Shown: positions 9,222-17,775, counted from the stretch's first letter. The stretch: 41,078 nt of DNA from Bradyrhizobium sp. SRL28 (GCF_018596315.1 NZ_JAHEAG010000046.1:1-41078), one strand, 5' to 3'. Made by a program: numbers and translations. The notes: generated from the sequence alone by a model not told the origin.

Positions 9222-10658
9222 ATGAACACCATTCCAGCTCCTAAATATCGTCCGCGCGCCGCGTTGATGAGGTCGGCCCGCATGAGTCTCGCGGCCCTTG
9301 GTCTGATCGGCTTCTCATCGGCTTCATTCGCGGCGGAAAAGCCGCCCATCGCCCCCGACGTGGCGGCGCCTTTCACCACGGACTCCCGGATTTCAGCCAC
9401 CATTGAATTCGGTTTGGGCGCTCTGGCGTCCGATATCGAGGCGGATATTCCGCGCCAGCTCGCGTCGATCGACGAGCGCGTCAGCTGCGTGCACCGGCGG
9501 GTGCTCTTCTTCCGGGTGAATGCCAATTGTGACATCTATGGCTCGGTCGTGCGATCCGGACCGGTTTCGCTCTACGGCCGCGACGGACGAGTTTATGGCT
9601 CGGTGCCAATCTATGGCTCCCTGGAAGGGCAGGGCGCCAATCGCTTCACTGCCCGTATCCACGGCGAAACCGAGGCCAGCGCCACCATCGAGGCCGAAGC
9701 ACGACCGCAATTGACGCGCGACTGGTCACTCGACCTGAATTTCAGCGACAGCTTTCACTGGAACGAGCCGCCGGTTCTGCATGTTCTCGGCCGCGAAATT
9801 CCGCTCGCGAACTATGCCGAGCCCCGGATCCGGGCCCAACTCGCCCATGTCCGGGAGCGCGCGCTCGTGGCGGCCAGGCGCCTCGACTTGCACGGCAAGG
9901 CTGCGACCGCCTGGCGGCATGCCTTCGAGCCGGTTGAACTTTCGGCCAACCCGGAAGTCTGGCTACAGCTGACGCCGCAAAGCGCGGCGTTCGCCGGCGT
10001 CGGGGCCGGCGCCAGGGTACTGAGTGGTTCGCTCGAGCTCTCCGGTTCAGCCCAAACGTTCGTCGGCCAGCACCCGCCGGCCGTGACGGCAACGGCTTTG
10101 CCGTCGCTAGGCCACGACGTCAGCGCGCCCGGCGAATTTGACGTCATTCTGCCAATCCGCATCGGGTATGACGTCATGAAAGACAAGATCACGCAAGCGC
10201 TGGCGGCCGTGGCGCCTGCGGCCGGTATGTCGGTCCGAGATGTCGAGGTCTATCCGTCGTCGGGGAAACTCGTCGTCGGACTGCGGATTGCCAAGGCATC
10301 CGATACCGATCCGAATGCGGGACAGTGGGTATATCTCACCGGCGCGCTTCAGGTCGATACCGATGGCCACACCGTTCGCTTTTCCGACCTTGGTGTCGTC
10401 ACGGCCGACGAGGGTTCGGCGGCCATTATCGATCCGTTCGTGGCGCAGCTACGCGACAGGTTGAACGTCGATTATGGCGTCGCCTACGGAAACCTGCTCA
10501 ACGCGGCCAACGAGAAGCTCACCCGACCGCTGCAGGATGGTTTCCGCATGGTGGGTCACCTTTCGTCGGCTAAGCTTGAAAAGACATATCTTTCCGGCGA
10601 AGGCATCGTCATCGCGGTTCGTGCCGGCGGTGAATTGAAAATCCTGTACGGAATGTAA
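9222..10658 (+). CDS. DUF4403-like exported protein
   Basis: The start is placed at the ATG at 9222 because a GAGGTAAG site precedes it and the signal peptide (RMSLAALGLIGFSSASFAAE) follows; the frame is open from 9183. The ~478-aa protein has the repeated beta-rich pattern of DUF4403: an N-terminal ISATIEFGLGALASDIEADI segment, a middle with conserved tryptophans (HGKAATAWRHAFEPVEL, NPEVWLQLTPQSAAF), and a C-terminal half of similar design. DUF4403 proteins are thought to be lipid-binding-like and their role is unknown. An 11-bp hairpin just downstream probably ends transcription. Confidence 0.65.
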   Translation: MNTIPAPKYRPRAALMRSARMSLAALGLIGFSSASFAAEKPPIAPDVAAPFTTDSRISATIEFGLGALASDIEADIPRQLASIDERVSCVHRRVLFFRVNANCDIYGSVVRSGPVSLYGRDGRVYGSVPIYGSLEGQGANRFTARIHGETEASATIEAEARPQLTRDWSLDLNFSDSFHWNEPPVLHVLGREIPLANYAEPRIRAQLAHVRERALVAARRLDLHGKAATAWRHAFEPVELSANPEVWLQLTPQSAAFAGVGAGARVLSGSLELSGSAQTFVGQHPPAVTATALPSLGHDVSAPGEFDVILPIRIGYDVMKDKITQALAAVAPAAGMSVRDVEVYPSSGKLVVGLRIAKASDTDPNAGQWVYLTGALQVDTDGHTVRFSDLGVVTADEGSAAIIDPFVAQLRDRLNVDYGVAYGNLLNAANEKLTRPLQDGFRMVGHLSSAKLEKTYLSGEGIVIAVRAGGELKILYGM

Positions 10659-10698
10659 GACTGAACGAACGCTGTTCGGAGTAGACGTTCCTTCGTTA

Positions 10699-10736
10699 AT
10701 CGAAGCGGTTCTCAATCAAAAAAGTACCGCTTCGAT
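10699..10736. terminator. Hairpin downstream of the DUF4403 gene
   Basis: The arms ATCGAAGCGGT (10699-10709) and ACCGCTTCGAT (10726-10736) are perfect complements across a 16-nt A-rich loop. The position 40 bp after the DUF4403 stop suits a transcription terminator, although the U-tract afterwards is poor. Confidence 0.55.
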
Positions 10737-10791
10737 GCTTTCGGATATGTTCTCGGTCGTGCTGAGGCCGTCAATTCGTATTGGGAGTGGA

Positions 10792-11078
10792 TTACAGAAC
10801 TATCCGCTCCGCGATATTGAGGGCGTCATCGACCTTGATTCCGAGATAACGGACAGTGCTTTTCCAGCTTCGTGTGGCCGAGGAGCAGTTGCACTGGGCG
10901 CAAGTTGCCGGTCTTGCGATAGATCTGGGCGGCCTTCGTACGCCGCATTGATTACCCGCCGAGCCAGAGATCGTGATGACCCATCCCATGGAAGGGTCGG
11001 TATCGCGCTCGTGGCGTAGATGCCTTCGACCGTCCGCGTGTGGCCGTCTGGTGTTCGTATAGATGGTTCGTCGCTCAT
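10792..11078 (-). pseudogene. Decayed tyrosine recombinase (integrase) C-terminus
   Basis: Read on the minus strand, the sequence encodes SMRRTKAAQIYRKTGNLRPV then QLLLGHTKLE, and after a frame change STVRYLGIKVDDALNIAE, stopping at 10792. This is the conserved C-terminal catalytic block of the tyrosine-integrase group found next to many rhizobial mobile elements (R, LLGH and catalytic Y all visible). An extra A in a run of four As (about 10860-10863) breaks the frame between LE and ST, and a stop lies just before SMRR. The upstream two thirds of the gene are missing or unrecognisable; the far limit is approximate. Confidence 0.7.
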
Positions 11079-11164
11079 TAAGTAAGCGCCGTTTCCAGCC
11101 TTCTCCTGCCAGCTCAACCGGTCGATTTGCCCCTCAAAGCTACCACAAGCGACCCTCGCTGAAG

Positions 11165-11191
11165 GGCCGCTTCTGGCGCAAAGCTGCCGTT
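11165..11191. repeat. 27-nt dispersed repeat, copy 1
   Basis: This matches 25119-25145 in 24 of 27 positions, sharing the core TGGCGCAAAG and flanking GGCCG/GCCGTT, and is partly self-complementary. It lies beside the integrase remnant. It looks like a copy of a short interspersed palindromic element common in Bradyrhizobium-type intergenic DNA, an identification made from memory. Confidence 0.5.
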
Positions 11192-11385
11192 CACGGGTAT
11201 GTCAGTTCCTGGGGATAGAACGGACGTGCCACACCGGCGGGCAGAAATCGTTTTTTGACCCAGAGCGACATCAGCCCTCTGGCACACATTGCTTTCTTTC
11301 GGTTGGCGTGTAGAACGATGGTCGGGTGCTCGCTGCCATGTGGCAGTGACAGGTCAAGCGATGGTCGGGCCGCCACGCGGAAAGC

Positions 11386-12954
11386 GTGCGCCCAATGACC
11401 CGTCGAAGATCCGACGAAGAATTCCTCTTTGCCCGATCCGTCACCGGGCGGGCCGTGAATGTGCCCCTGCTGCTTCTTGCAGCCGCGATAGCCCTCCCAG
11501 CCGTCCTGTTCGCAAATCCAGCCGCCGCAGCATCCACAACTGTCCCGTATTCGGCTCAGCCCGTCACTCTGTTCGGCATTCCGGTTGATTTCATTCTGTT
11601 CGGCCTGACGCTGCTGGGTGTGGCTGTATTCCACCACAAGACGCTTGAGGTGGCATTGACGGGGCTCGTGGCCGTTACACTTTACAAGCTCGTCTTCACC
11701 GGCTTCCGACAGGGCGCGGGCCTGAGCGGCCTGATGCTCCAGCTTCACCATGAATGGGTCGTTCTCGCCAATTTGTTTCTGCTGCTGAAGGGTTTCGCCA
11801 TCCTGTCGCGGCATTTCGAGAACAGCCGAATCCCCGACGCGATGCCTGCGTTGCTGCCAGACGGCTGGAACGGCAGCCTGGTTCTGCTTGCTGTTGTGTT
11901 CGTGATGTCGGCTTTCCTCGACAACATTGCCGCGGCCCTGATCGGCGGCACCATGGCGCGGCATGTGTTCAGGGGCAAAGTCCATATCGGTTACCTTGCC
12001 GCCATCGTTGCGGCCGCCAATGCCGGCGGCGCCGGCAGCGTCGTCGGCGATACCACTACCACCATGATGTGGATTGACGGCATCAGCCCGCTGCGTGTCG
12101 TCGAAGCCTACGTCGCATCCGTCGCCGGTTTCCTGATCTACGGGATACCGGCCTCATTGGTACAACACCGCCATTCCCCAATAGAGAAGGATGCGCAGCG
12201 TGGCCTGCACGTCGATTGGACCTATGTGGGTATTGTCGCTGCGATCCTGATCGTCGCTGTTACGGCCAACGTCACCGCCAACTTAAAATTTCCGGCGGTG
12301 CTCGATGCCGTTCCCGTGATCGGACTTGCGGTGTGGACCGTCATTCTCGCGGCCGCGCCGCTGCGTCGGCCGGATTGGGCGATCATGCCGGAAACGTTCA
12401 AGGGCACGGTCTTCCTTCTGGCCCTTGTCACCAATGCGTCCTTTATGCCGGTCGAGGAATTGCCTGTCGCCTCGTGGCAAACGGCGCTGGGGCTCGGCTT
12501 CTTGTCCTCGGTGTTCGACAACATCCCGCTGACGGCGCTTGCCCTCAAGCAGGGCGGCTACGATTGGGGTTTCCTTGCTTATACCGTGGGCTTCGGCGGT
12601 TCGATGATCTGGTTCGGCTCGTCTGCTGGGGTTGCGATCTCCAATATGTATCCGGAGGTCAGGTCGGTCGGCCTGTGGCTGCGGCACGGCTGGTTTGTCG
12701 TGGTGGCGTATATCGTGGGCTTCTTCGTGATGTTCGCGATTGTTGGTTGGAATTCTGACCCTCCACACAAGCGTGTTGCGGTGGATGTGAATTATCAAAC
12801 CGCATCCGGCCTGAGATCGGAAGCGCGTCTACACCCAGATGTTGGGAGTTTTTGCCGCGAGGAGCATCATTCGAGAGAGGGTCAACGCCGGGCTGGCGCG
12901 TTCGAGAGCGAAACGGGACGAAGCTCGGCCGGCGCCCGGTTGACACCGCCGTAA
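11386..12954 (+). CDS. NhaD/citrate-type ion transporter with chimeric C-terminal tail
   Basis: The polytopic membrane protein has about 10-12 hydrophobic segments. Paired motifs SAFLDNIAAALIGGTM and SSVFDNIPLTALALKQGG, plus GDTTTTMMW and GSSAGVAISN, place it in the ion transporter superfamily (NhaD, ArsB, citrate/SLC13-like). Substrate is uncertain: a Na+/H+ antiporter or a carboxylate carrier. The start is unclear: ATG 11386 or 11395, or GTG 11461, which begins a neat signal-like helix (PLLLLAAAIALPAVLFAN). The natural protein probably ends near DPPHK (about 12770). The last ~60 residues are out-of-frame resolvase debris, so the native stop was lost when the downstream element decayed or inserted. 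Confidence 0.72.
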   Translation: MRPMTRRRSDEEFLFARSVTGRAVNVPLLLLAAAIALPAVLFANPAAAASTTVPYSAQPVTLFGIPVDFILFGLTLLGVAVFHHKTLEVALTGLVAVTLYKLVFTGFRQGAGLSGLMLQLHHEWVVLANLFLLLKGFAILSRHFENSRIPDAMPALLPDGWNGSLVLLAVVFVMSAFLDNIAAALIGGTMARHVFRGKVHIGYLAAIVAAANAGGAGSVVGDTTTTMMWIDGISPLRVVEAYVASVAGFLIYGIPASLVQHRHSPIEKDAQRGLHVDWTYVGIVAAILIVAVTANVTANLKFPAVLDAVPVIGLAVWTVILAAAPLRRPDWAIMPETFKGTVFLLALVTNASFMPVEELPVASWQTALGLGFLSSVFDNIPLTALALKQGGYDWGFLAYTVGFGGSMIWFGSSAGVAISNMYPEVRSVGLWLRHGWFVVVAYIVGFFVMFAIVGWNSDPPHKRVAVDVNYQTASGLRSEARLHPDVGSFCREEHHSREGQRRAGAFESETGRSSAGARLTPP

Positions 12955-13055
12955 AGGCGCGCATTCGCGAACTGAAGGCCGCTGGCGACGGCGTCCTCAA
13001 GATTGGCCGAACGCTCGGCATGGGGACGAGGGTGGTGCACCGGGTTTTCAAGTAA
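12839..13055 (+). pseudogene. Decayed serine recombinase (resolvase) C-terminus
   Basis: Pieces of the resolvase/invertase C-terminus are visible: MLGVFA, then RSIIRERVNAGLAR, then in another frame NGTKLGRRPVDTAVKARIRE and GVLKIGRTLGMGTRVVHRVF. The last part is the DNA-binding helix-turn-helix. A short deletion removes the usual EFE of the VFAEFERS motif, and a second indel near 12915 shifts the frame. The catalytic N-terminal domain is absent. The fragment overlaps the 3' end of the transporter frame. Confidence 0.75.
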
Positions 13056-13147
13056 GGGCTGGCCTAAAAATCAGGATGACTATCGCGACGCCGCAGGTAG
13101 GCATGCCCCTTGCTTTCGGAGAGTGGTCATCGCTTGTCGAGGTCAGC

Positions 13148-13378
13148 ATGCTAGGAATTCCGCGCCGGTTCAGCCACTTTGTCTTTGGATTTATTCAGTC
13201 TGGTCTTACTTGCGCTATTGCGGCTGGGATCGCCAGCTTTCCCCTTATCGCATCGGGTGCGTTCATGCTGAATTGGCTGCACTCTTGGCTAGTTTCCTGG
13301 CTTTTGATGCTGCCCGTCGTGTTGTTTGCTGCGCCGGCAATTCGGCGTCTGAGTTTCGCCTTGACCAGAGAAGAATAG
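13148..13378 (+). CDS. DUF2798 family small membrane protein
   Basis: The start at ATG 13148 gives 76 aa beginning MLGIPRRFSHFVFGFIQSGL, the typical DUF2798 opening (IPRR followed by the first helix). Two transmembrane helices are visible, the second in WLVSWLLMLPVVLFAAPAIR, which is the second conserved DUF2798 block. A GAGGTC site precedes the ATG; the longer frame from 13076 adds a non-conserved N-terminus. Function unknown. It ends in a strong hairpin shared with the convergent MXKDX gene. Confidence 0.75.
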   Translation: MLGIPRRFSHFVFGFIQSGLTCAIAAGIASFPLIASGAFMLNWLHSWLVSWLLMLPVVLFAAPAIRRLSFALTREE

Positions 13379-13405
13379 CAGGCTCGCTTTGTAAGTCGAG
13401 CCTGC
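13378..13405. terminator. Bidirectional terminator hairpin
   Basis: The arms GCAGGCTCG (13378-13386) and CGAGCCTGC (13397-13405) pair perfectly over a 10-nt loop. It sits exactly between the convergent DUF2798 (+) and MXKDX-repeat (-) genes, so it probably ends both transcripts. Confidence 0.7.
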
Positions 13406-13419
13406 CATTTCCTGACGGC

Positions 13420-13662
13420 TTACTTCTTCATGCCGTCCTTCGCCATACCGTCTTTCGCCATGGCGTCGTGCTTCTTCATTCCGTCCTTGGACATCGCGTC
13501 GTCCTTCTTCATGCCGTCCTTGGACATGGCATCCTTGGCCATGCTGTTGCTCATCCCGTCCTTGCTCATCTTGTCCTGCGCGTAAGCTGTAGGCGCGGAG
13601 GCGAGACCGACCGAAAGCGCGAGAGCGGAAATCGAGAGCAAGGTGCGTAAATTCTTCGTCAT
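13420..13662 (-). CDS. Pentapeptide MXKDX repeat protein
   Basis: This is an 80-aa exported protein: a signal peptide (LLSISALALSVGLASAPTAY, cleavage near AYAQ) followed by a run of M-x-K-D/H-x units (DKMSKDGMSNSMAKDAM, then SKDGMKKDDAM, SKDGMKKHDAM, AKDGMAKDGMKK). This is the pentapeptide MXKDX repeat family (TIGR02953 type), typical of alpha- and betaproteobacteria, of unknown function. The Met/Lys/Asp/His composition suggests metal binding or a disordered periplasmic chain, which is inference. The repeats are also direct DNA repeats, so copy number may vary by slippage. Confidence 0.85.
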   Translation of the reverse strand: MTKNLRTLLSISALALSVGLASAPTAYAQDKMSKDGMSNSMAKDAMSKDGMKKDDAMSKDGMKKHDAMAKDGMAKDGMKK

Positions 13663-13795
13663 GATCAGTATCCTCTGTGTGCTTGTTAGCGGTCAACCGC
13701 TTTTTCGATTACGTCGATCGATCGGCCTTCGTTACGAACAGCGATCGAATGGTGATGAACAAATCGCTGTGATCAATCCGCCGTCTTTGCCGGCA

Positions 13796-15022
13796 TCATT
13801 GGCGTCTCTCCTCTGTTGTTGGAAGTTTGAGTTGCACGGTAAGCCACGTCGCAATCGTCAGCGATGCGCCGACACCGGCGACACAGGTCGCCCAGCCAAA
13901 GCGGTCGAACAATTGACCGAGCGCGGCGCTGCCGACCATTCCGCCTAGGAAATAACAGGCGAGGTAGGTTCCGCTGGCGATGCCGCGATTACCGCTGGCG
14001 GCCTGGCCGACAAAGCCGGTCGCGGACGCCTGTGCGAAGAAAGTTCCGATGCCGACCAGCACCATGCCGGTGAGGACGTGCGGAAGATGCGAGGACAACA
14101 TCAAAGGTAATCCAACAGCGGCAACCGCGAGCGCAGCCCATATTACCGGCCGTGTCCCCAACCGCGCCACCGCCTTGCCCGCGAACAGCGTCGTGACCAC
14201 GGAAGGCGCGAAGACAAAATAGACGAAGCCCAGTTCCATCCGCCCGAGCGACAATGGCGGGCGCACCAGAACGAAATTCACGAACGTAAAGGTGCCTATG
14301 AAGGCGAACAGGATGCAGAAGCCGATCGCAAAGGCGGCGCGCAGCGACGGATTCTGCCAATGGGCAACGGTCGCCGCAAACGGGGATTGCGTCGTGGGCA
14401 TCGCGTGCATCGGCTTGACGCGCGAAATCGAGAAGTACACGAGTACCGCGCCGGCCAGGTTCAGCATCGCAAAGAAATAGAAGTTCGACGCCAGCCCGAG
14501 CGTGTCGACGACCGCGGCCGAGACGAGCCGTCCGATCAGGTTGCTGGCGACGTTGCCGGTAATATAGGCCGCAAACGCCCCGCCGGCGTCCATCGAGCTG
14601 CACTGCTCGCCGAGATACGCCAGCGTCAAGGCAAAGGCCGACGCCATGCACAGGCCCTGCAGCACGCGAAGAACCGTAAAGGTCGTGAGGTCTGGTGCGC
14701 TGGCGAGCAGCGTGGTGGGGATCGCGAGCAGCACCAGACTGAGGAGAATACCAAGCCGGCGGTCGATATGCGGGCTGAGGAAGCCCACTACGAGCCCTGC
14801 GACCGCCATGCCCATGGTGCTGGCATTGACCGCAAAGCCCATCGCGGCCGGGGTTACGTTGTAGTGCCGCGTCAGGGAGGGCAGGATCGCCTGCGTCGCG
14901 AACAGGTCGACCACGGTGAGAAACGCCGTGAGGCCGATAATCAGGGATCGCAGCACCATGCCCGGAGAGTGACCGTGCATATCCATCGCTTGCGCTTTCA
15001 TCGGCGCGGATAGTTCGGTCAT
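13796..15022 (-). CDS. MFS transporter, YnfM-like
   Basis: About 408 residues with 12 predicted transmembrane helices. Motifs such as FLTVVDLFATQAILPSLTRH in helix 1, GLVVGFLSPHIDRRLG in the loop 2-3 region, and YLGEQCSSMDAGGAFAAYIT with GNVASNLIGR fit the YnfM-type subgroup of the major facilitator superfamily, often drug or sugar efflux. The start at 15022 (MTELSAPMKAQAMDMHGHSP) is preferred over the open frame to 15085. It lies 121 bp downstream of the cupin gene on the same strand and is probably co-expressed with it. Confidence 0.82.
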   Translation of the reverse strand: MTELSAPMKAQAMDMHGHSPGMVLRSLIIGLTAFLTVVDLFATQAILPSLTRHYNVTPAAMGFAVNASTMGMAVAGLVVGFLSPHIDRRLGILLSLVLLAIPTTLLASAPDLTTFTVLRVLQGLCMASAFALTLAYLGEQCSSMDAGGAFAAYITGNVASNLIGRLVSAAVVDTLGLASNFYFFAMLNLAGAVLVYFSISRVKPMHAMPTTQSPFAATVAHWQNPSLRAAFAIGFCILFAFIGTFTFVNFVLVRPPLSLGRMELGFVYFVFAPSVVTTLFAGKAVARLGTRPVIWAALAVAAVGLPLMLSSHLPHVLTGMVLVGIGTFFAQASATGFVGQAASGNRGIASGTYLACYFLGGMVGSAALGQLFDRFGWATCVAGVGASLTIATWLTVQLKLPTTEERRQ

Positions 15023-15143
15023 GGCGCGTCTCGCTGGAGCGAGGGGGGAAAGGGGGATGTGACGCCTGGGCGTGTGGGGCAACACGGGGGATCCCAGGAC
15101 GTCACATCAGGCAACGGGCGCGGTGAGCGCGCGCTACATCTGG

Positions 15144-15635
15144 CTACATATTGTGGTCGTGCGGATCCTTGCGGACGTCGCCGACATAGAGAATGACGGT
15201 TTCCTTGCCGAGATTCTTCCACCAGTGCGACGTGCCGGATACTTCGGGCCGGATCTCGCCGGCCTTGTGGATGATTGGCTCGGCGCAGTTGCTGGCGTAT
15301 TCGACGATCTCGCCCTGCTGCACGTAGATCAGCGCTGGACGGTCGTCATGGCTGTGCCACGGCACGATTCCGCCGGGCTCGATCGTCAGCTTGCGGAAGC
15401 GTAGCTCGCGATCCTTGATGTTGGCCGGCTGCTTCTCGAGGTTGATCGCACCGAGTGTGACATCGGTGACGCCGACCGGCTTGTAGTCAACCTTCTCGCG
15501 GACATTGGCCTTCATCTTGTCGGCCGGGCATTCGCCGGCGAATGCCGTCGAAGTGGTCGCGAGCGAGCCTGCGAGGAAGCCGGCAAGCGCGAGGCCCTGC
15601 CTGAGCGTGCGGGATATGGTGCTGTATTTGGACAT
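15144..15635 (-). CDS. Exported cupin-domain protein
   Basis: This is a 163-aa protein with a signal peptide (GLALAGFLAGSLATTSTAFA) and a single cupin barrel. The metal-site motif is PWHSHDDRPALIYVQQGEIV (the two histidines of motif 1), with motif 2 near GEIRPEVSGTSHWWKN. Two cysteines (GECPADKM, SNCAEP) may form a disulfide. A strong AGGAGAT site precedes the ATG. A 15-bp ATAG-N7-CTAT dyad lies 125 bp upstream. The substrate is unknown; periplasmic cupins of this size are often sugar- or stress-related. Confidence 0.75.
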   Translation of the reverse strand: MSKYSTISRTLRQGLALAGFLAGSLATTSTAFAGECPADKMKANVREKVDYKPVGVTDVTLGAINLEKQPANIKDRELRFRKLTIEPGGIVPWHSHDDRPALIYVQQGEIVEYASNCAEPIIHKAGEIRPEVSGTSHWWKNLGKETVILYVGDVRKDPHDHNM

Positions 15636-15759
15636 GTGGGGATCTCCTCTGTTTGCTTTCCGCCTTTGAAGTCGCCTTGCCTCGAATGATCTGGCCGGCT
15701 ACGTCACCACCATGAAGGAGGTCATCGTCGAGATGAAATACCGGTTGGCTTTTGAATCC

Positions 15760-15774
15760 ATAGCGCCGCGCTAT
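15760..15774. promoter_or_regulatory. LysR-type dyad ATAG-N7-CTAT upstream of cupin
   Basis: The sequence ATAGCGCCGCGCTAT is a perfect 7-bp-arm palindrome around a central C and carries the T-N11-A signature of LysR operators. It overlaps the end of the FAD oxidoreductase gene and lies 125 bp before the cupin start, so it could give the cupin-MFS pair its own control. Confidence 0.45.
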
Positions 15775-17132
15775 CCATGTCCCAGCATGTGCTTGATGTC
15801 GGATGAAAACGTCGGATAGGCGTAGACGTTGTCCCGGATCTGCGCGGCCGTGAGGCCAAAGCGCATGGCGAGGCCGAACAGGTTGACTAGTTCCTGGCCG
15901 GCGTGCCCGACGAAATGCGCGCCGAGAATGCGGTCGGTGGTCCGATCGATAATGATTTTCGACCACGCGACGGTCTCGGCGTAGGTCTTGGCCGAGAACC
16001 AGTCGCGCATGTCGTTAGTGTGAACGTCAATCGCACCCCCGTTTTGCTTCGCGGCGGCCTCGGTCAAGCCAACCGCGGCGAGTGCCGGCACGGTGTAGAC
16101 CGACGTTGCCATGCTGGCGTAGTCCGGGCTGTATTTCGGGCCTTCCACGATATTACGGCCAACGATGTCGCCCTCATAGGTGGCGATCGGCGAGAGCTGT
16201 GGCGAGGTCGGCACCGCATCGCCGCAGACATGGACGCGCGGGTTCGAGGTCGAGCGCAGATGGCGGTCCACCGCGACGCGGCCGTTGGCGTGTTCGACAT
16301 TTCCGTCGGCAAGATTCAGCGTGTCGACGTTGGCGACACGGCCCGCGCCGTTGACGATTCGATCGGCCTCAAGCGCTTGCTCGGCGCCGCCATGGCTGAA
16401 CACCACGCGCAGCCGGCCGTTTGCGCGCTCGATCCGCTTGACGCTGACGGCGGTCTTGACGCTGATGCCGATGCGCTCGCTCTCTATCCGCAGCTGCGCG
16501 ACGGCGTCGGCATCCATCGCCGGCAGCAATTGCGGCAGCGCTTCGAGTATGGTGACGTTGGTATCTGTCCGCGCATAGACATGGCCAAATTCCAGCGAGA
16601 TCACGCCGCCACCCACGAAGATCACCGACGCCGGCAGGCCGCGTGCGCTCAGCATGTCGTCCGACGTGATCATGAGTTCCGCGCCCGGGATTTGCAGCGG
16701 CCGCGCCTTCGAGCCGGTGGCGATCACGATGTGTTCGGCTTCGAGTTCGCGGCTCCCGACGCGGATGAGATTAGGGCCTGCGAAAACGGCGCTCCCCTTG
16801 ATGATTTCGACGTCCCGCCTGGCCATCGAGCGGGCCAGGTTTGCGGGAATGTCCTTGATCATCTCTTTCTCGCGATCGATCAGCGCAGCCCAGTCCAGCC
16901 GGGGTTTGCCGACAGCGATATGATGAACCGCCGCGCGCTCGATTTCATGCAACGCGTGGCCGGCCGCAACCAGGACCTTCTTCGGTGTGCAGCCGCGGTT
17001 CGGACAGGTGCCGCCGAGCAGATCCTGCTCGATCATCGCTACCGACATGCCGGCGCGCCGGACCGGGCCGGTGACACCGATGCCGGCATTGCCGCCGCCG
17101 AGGATGACCACATCGAACTGTTCCCTGCTCAT
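15771..17132 (-). CDS. FAD-dependent pyridine nucleotide-disulfide oxidoreductase
   Basis: This is a 453-aa flavoprotein of the dihydrolipoamide dehydrogenase / glutathione reductase / mercuric reductase fold. FAD-binding GGGNAGIG is at residues 12-19, the redox pair C43-P-N-R-G-C48 sits in GGTCPNRGCTPKK, and an NAD(P)-binding VIFVGGGVISLEFG lies near 170-190. The C-terminal dimerisation domain ends with YAYPTFSSD where classical members have HPTxSE; the catalytic His is Tyr here, so it is probably not a standard disulfide reductase. It is co-directional with DUF302 upstream (94 bp) and cupin downstream (135 bp). Confidence 0.82.
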   Translation of the reverse strand: MSREQFDVVILGGGNAGIGVTGPVRRAGMSVAMIEQDLLGGTCPNRGCTPKKVLVAAGHALHEIERAAVHHIAVGKPRLDWAALIDREKEMIKDIPANLARSMARRDVEIIKGSAVFAGPNLIRVGSRELEAEHIVIATGSKARPLQIPGAELMITSDDMLSARGLPASVIFVGGGVISLEFGHVYARTDTNVTILEALPQLLPAMDADAVAQLRIESERIGISVKTAVSVKRIERANGRLRVVFSHGGAEQALEADRIVNGAGRVANVDTLNLADGNVEHANGRVAVDRHLRSTSNPRVHVCGDAVPTSPQLSPIATYEGDIVGRNIVEGPKYSPDYASMATSVYTVPALAAVGLTEAAAKQNGGAIDVHTNDMRDWFSAKTYAETVAWSKIIIDRTTDRILGAHFVGHAGQELVNLFGLAMRFGLTAAQIRDNVYAYPTFSSDIKHMLGHG

Positions 17133-17226
17133 CGAACGAACCCTTCCATTGGCAATGATCCGGATGCCATCAGGCTGCGCCCGTGGCGCCGCCTGTCAGC
17201 CTCTACGTGGGATGATGTGGGCGGTG

Positions 17227-17718
17227 TTACTTCGTCGTGATCGTCGATGTGATCGACGCCACGACCTTGGTCGCCATTTCGAACTGCGCGGCGCGATCGC
17301 TGATATTGTGCCGCTTGGCAATCCATCCGAAATCGGTCCAGGCCGCCCAGACCTCGCCATTGTCGTCCTGGGTCAGCAGCAGTCGCACCGGCCAATCAAG
17401 GCCGGCATTGGGATTGGACGTGATGAACTGGGTGCCGAGCGGCGGATTGCCGAACACCAGCAGCGTCGAAGGGCGCAGCTTGATGCCGGCATCGGCCGCG
17501 AGCCTCGACTGGTCGATCTCCGAGAAGAATTTTATGCCTTTGCCGGCGATATCAGCCTTGATGCGGGTGATGGCTTCCGCCATCGGCACCGCGCTCTTGA
17601 CGCGGACGATGCCGTCGTCGCTGTCGGCCCGCGCCGCGGTAGCGATGGAAACCACGAGAAGCAGCATCAGCAGCGAGATGCCGAAATTCGCAAACCGGGT
17701 GGTCAAACGACGTGTCAT
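17227..17718 (-). CDS. Exported DUF302 protein
   Basis: This is a 163-aa protein with a signal-anchor or signal peptide (FGISLLMLLLVVSIATAARA) followed by the DUF302 fold: VKSAVPMAEAITRIKADIAG, IDQSRLAADAGIKLRPSTLL and VFGNPPLGTQFITSNPNAGL are the three characteristic blocks. An AGGAAAC site precedes the ATG. It heads the minus-strand series DUF302, FAD oxidoreductase, cupin, MFS. Its 257-bp divergent control region contains two LysR-type dyads. The function of DUF302 is unknown. Confidence 0.8.
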   Translation of the reverse strand: MTRRLTTRFANFGISLLMLLLVVSIATAARADSDDGIVRVKSAVPMAEAITRIKADIAGKGIKFFSEIDQSRLAADAGIKLRPSTLLVFGNPPLGTQFITSNPNAGLDWPVRLLLTQDDNGEVWAAWTDFGWIAKRHNISDRAAQFEMATKVVASITSTITTK

Positions 17719-17775
17719 GGGATGTTTCCTGTTGATGGCGCCAATGCCGTTTGCATGGCTTCCGGAACAGGATGA

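Noticed and set aside
10735..11019. 94-aa plus-strand frame after the DUF4403 gene
   Set aside because: It overlaps a hairpin and the integrase relic on the other strand and has no family features.
11191..11985. 264-aa open frame on the minus strand
   Set aside because: It is antisense to the transporter, His/Gln/Arg-rich without family motifs; a shadow of the GC-rich plus-strand gene.
13420..13600. Short regular repeats that might suggest a CRISPR array
   Set aside because: The repeats are codon-phased units of the MXKDX protein with no spacers.
15903..17240. 445-aa plus-strand frame opposite the FAD oxidoreductase
   Set aside because: Composition rich in Arg/Asp/His with no motifs, while the minus strand carries FAD, NAD and redox-cysteine motifs.
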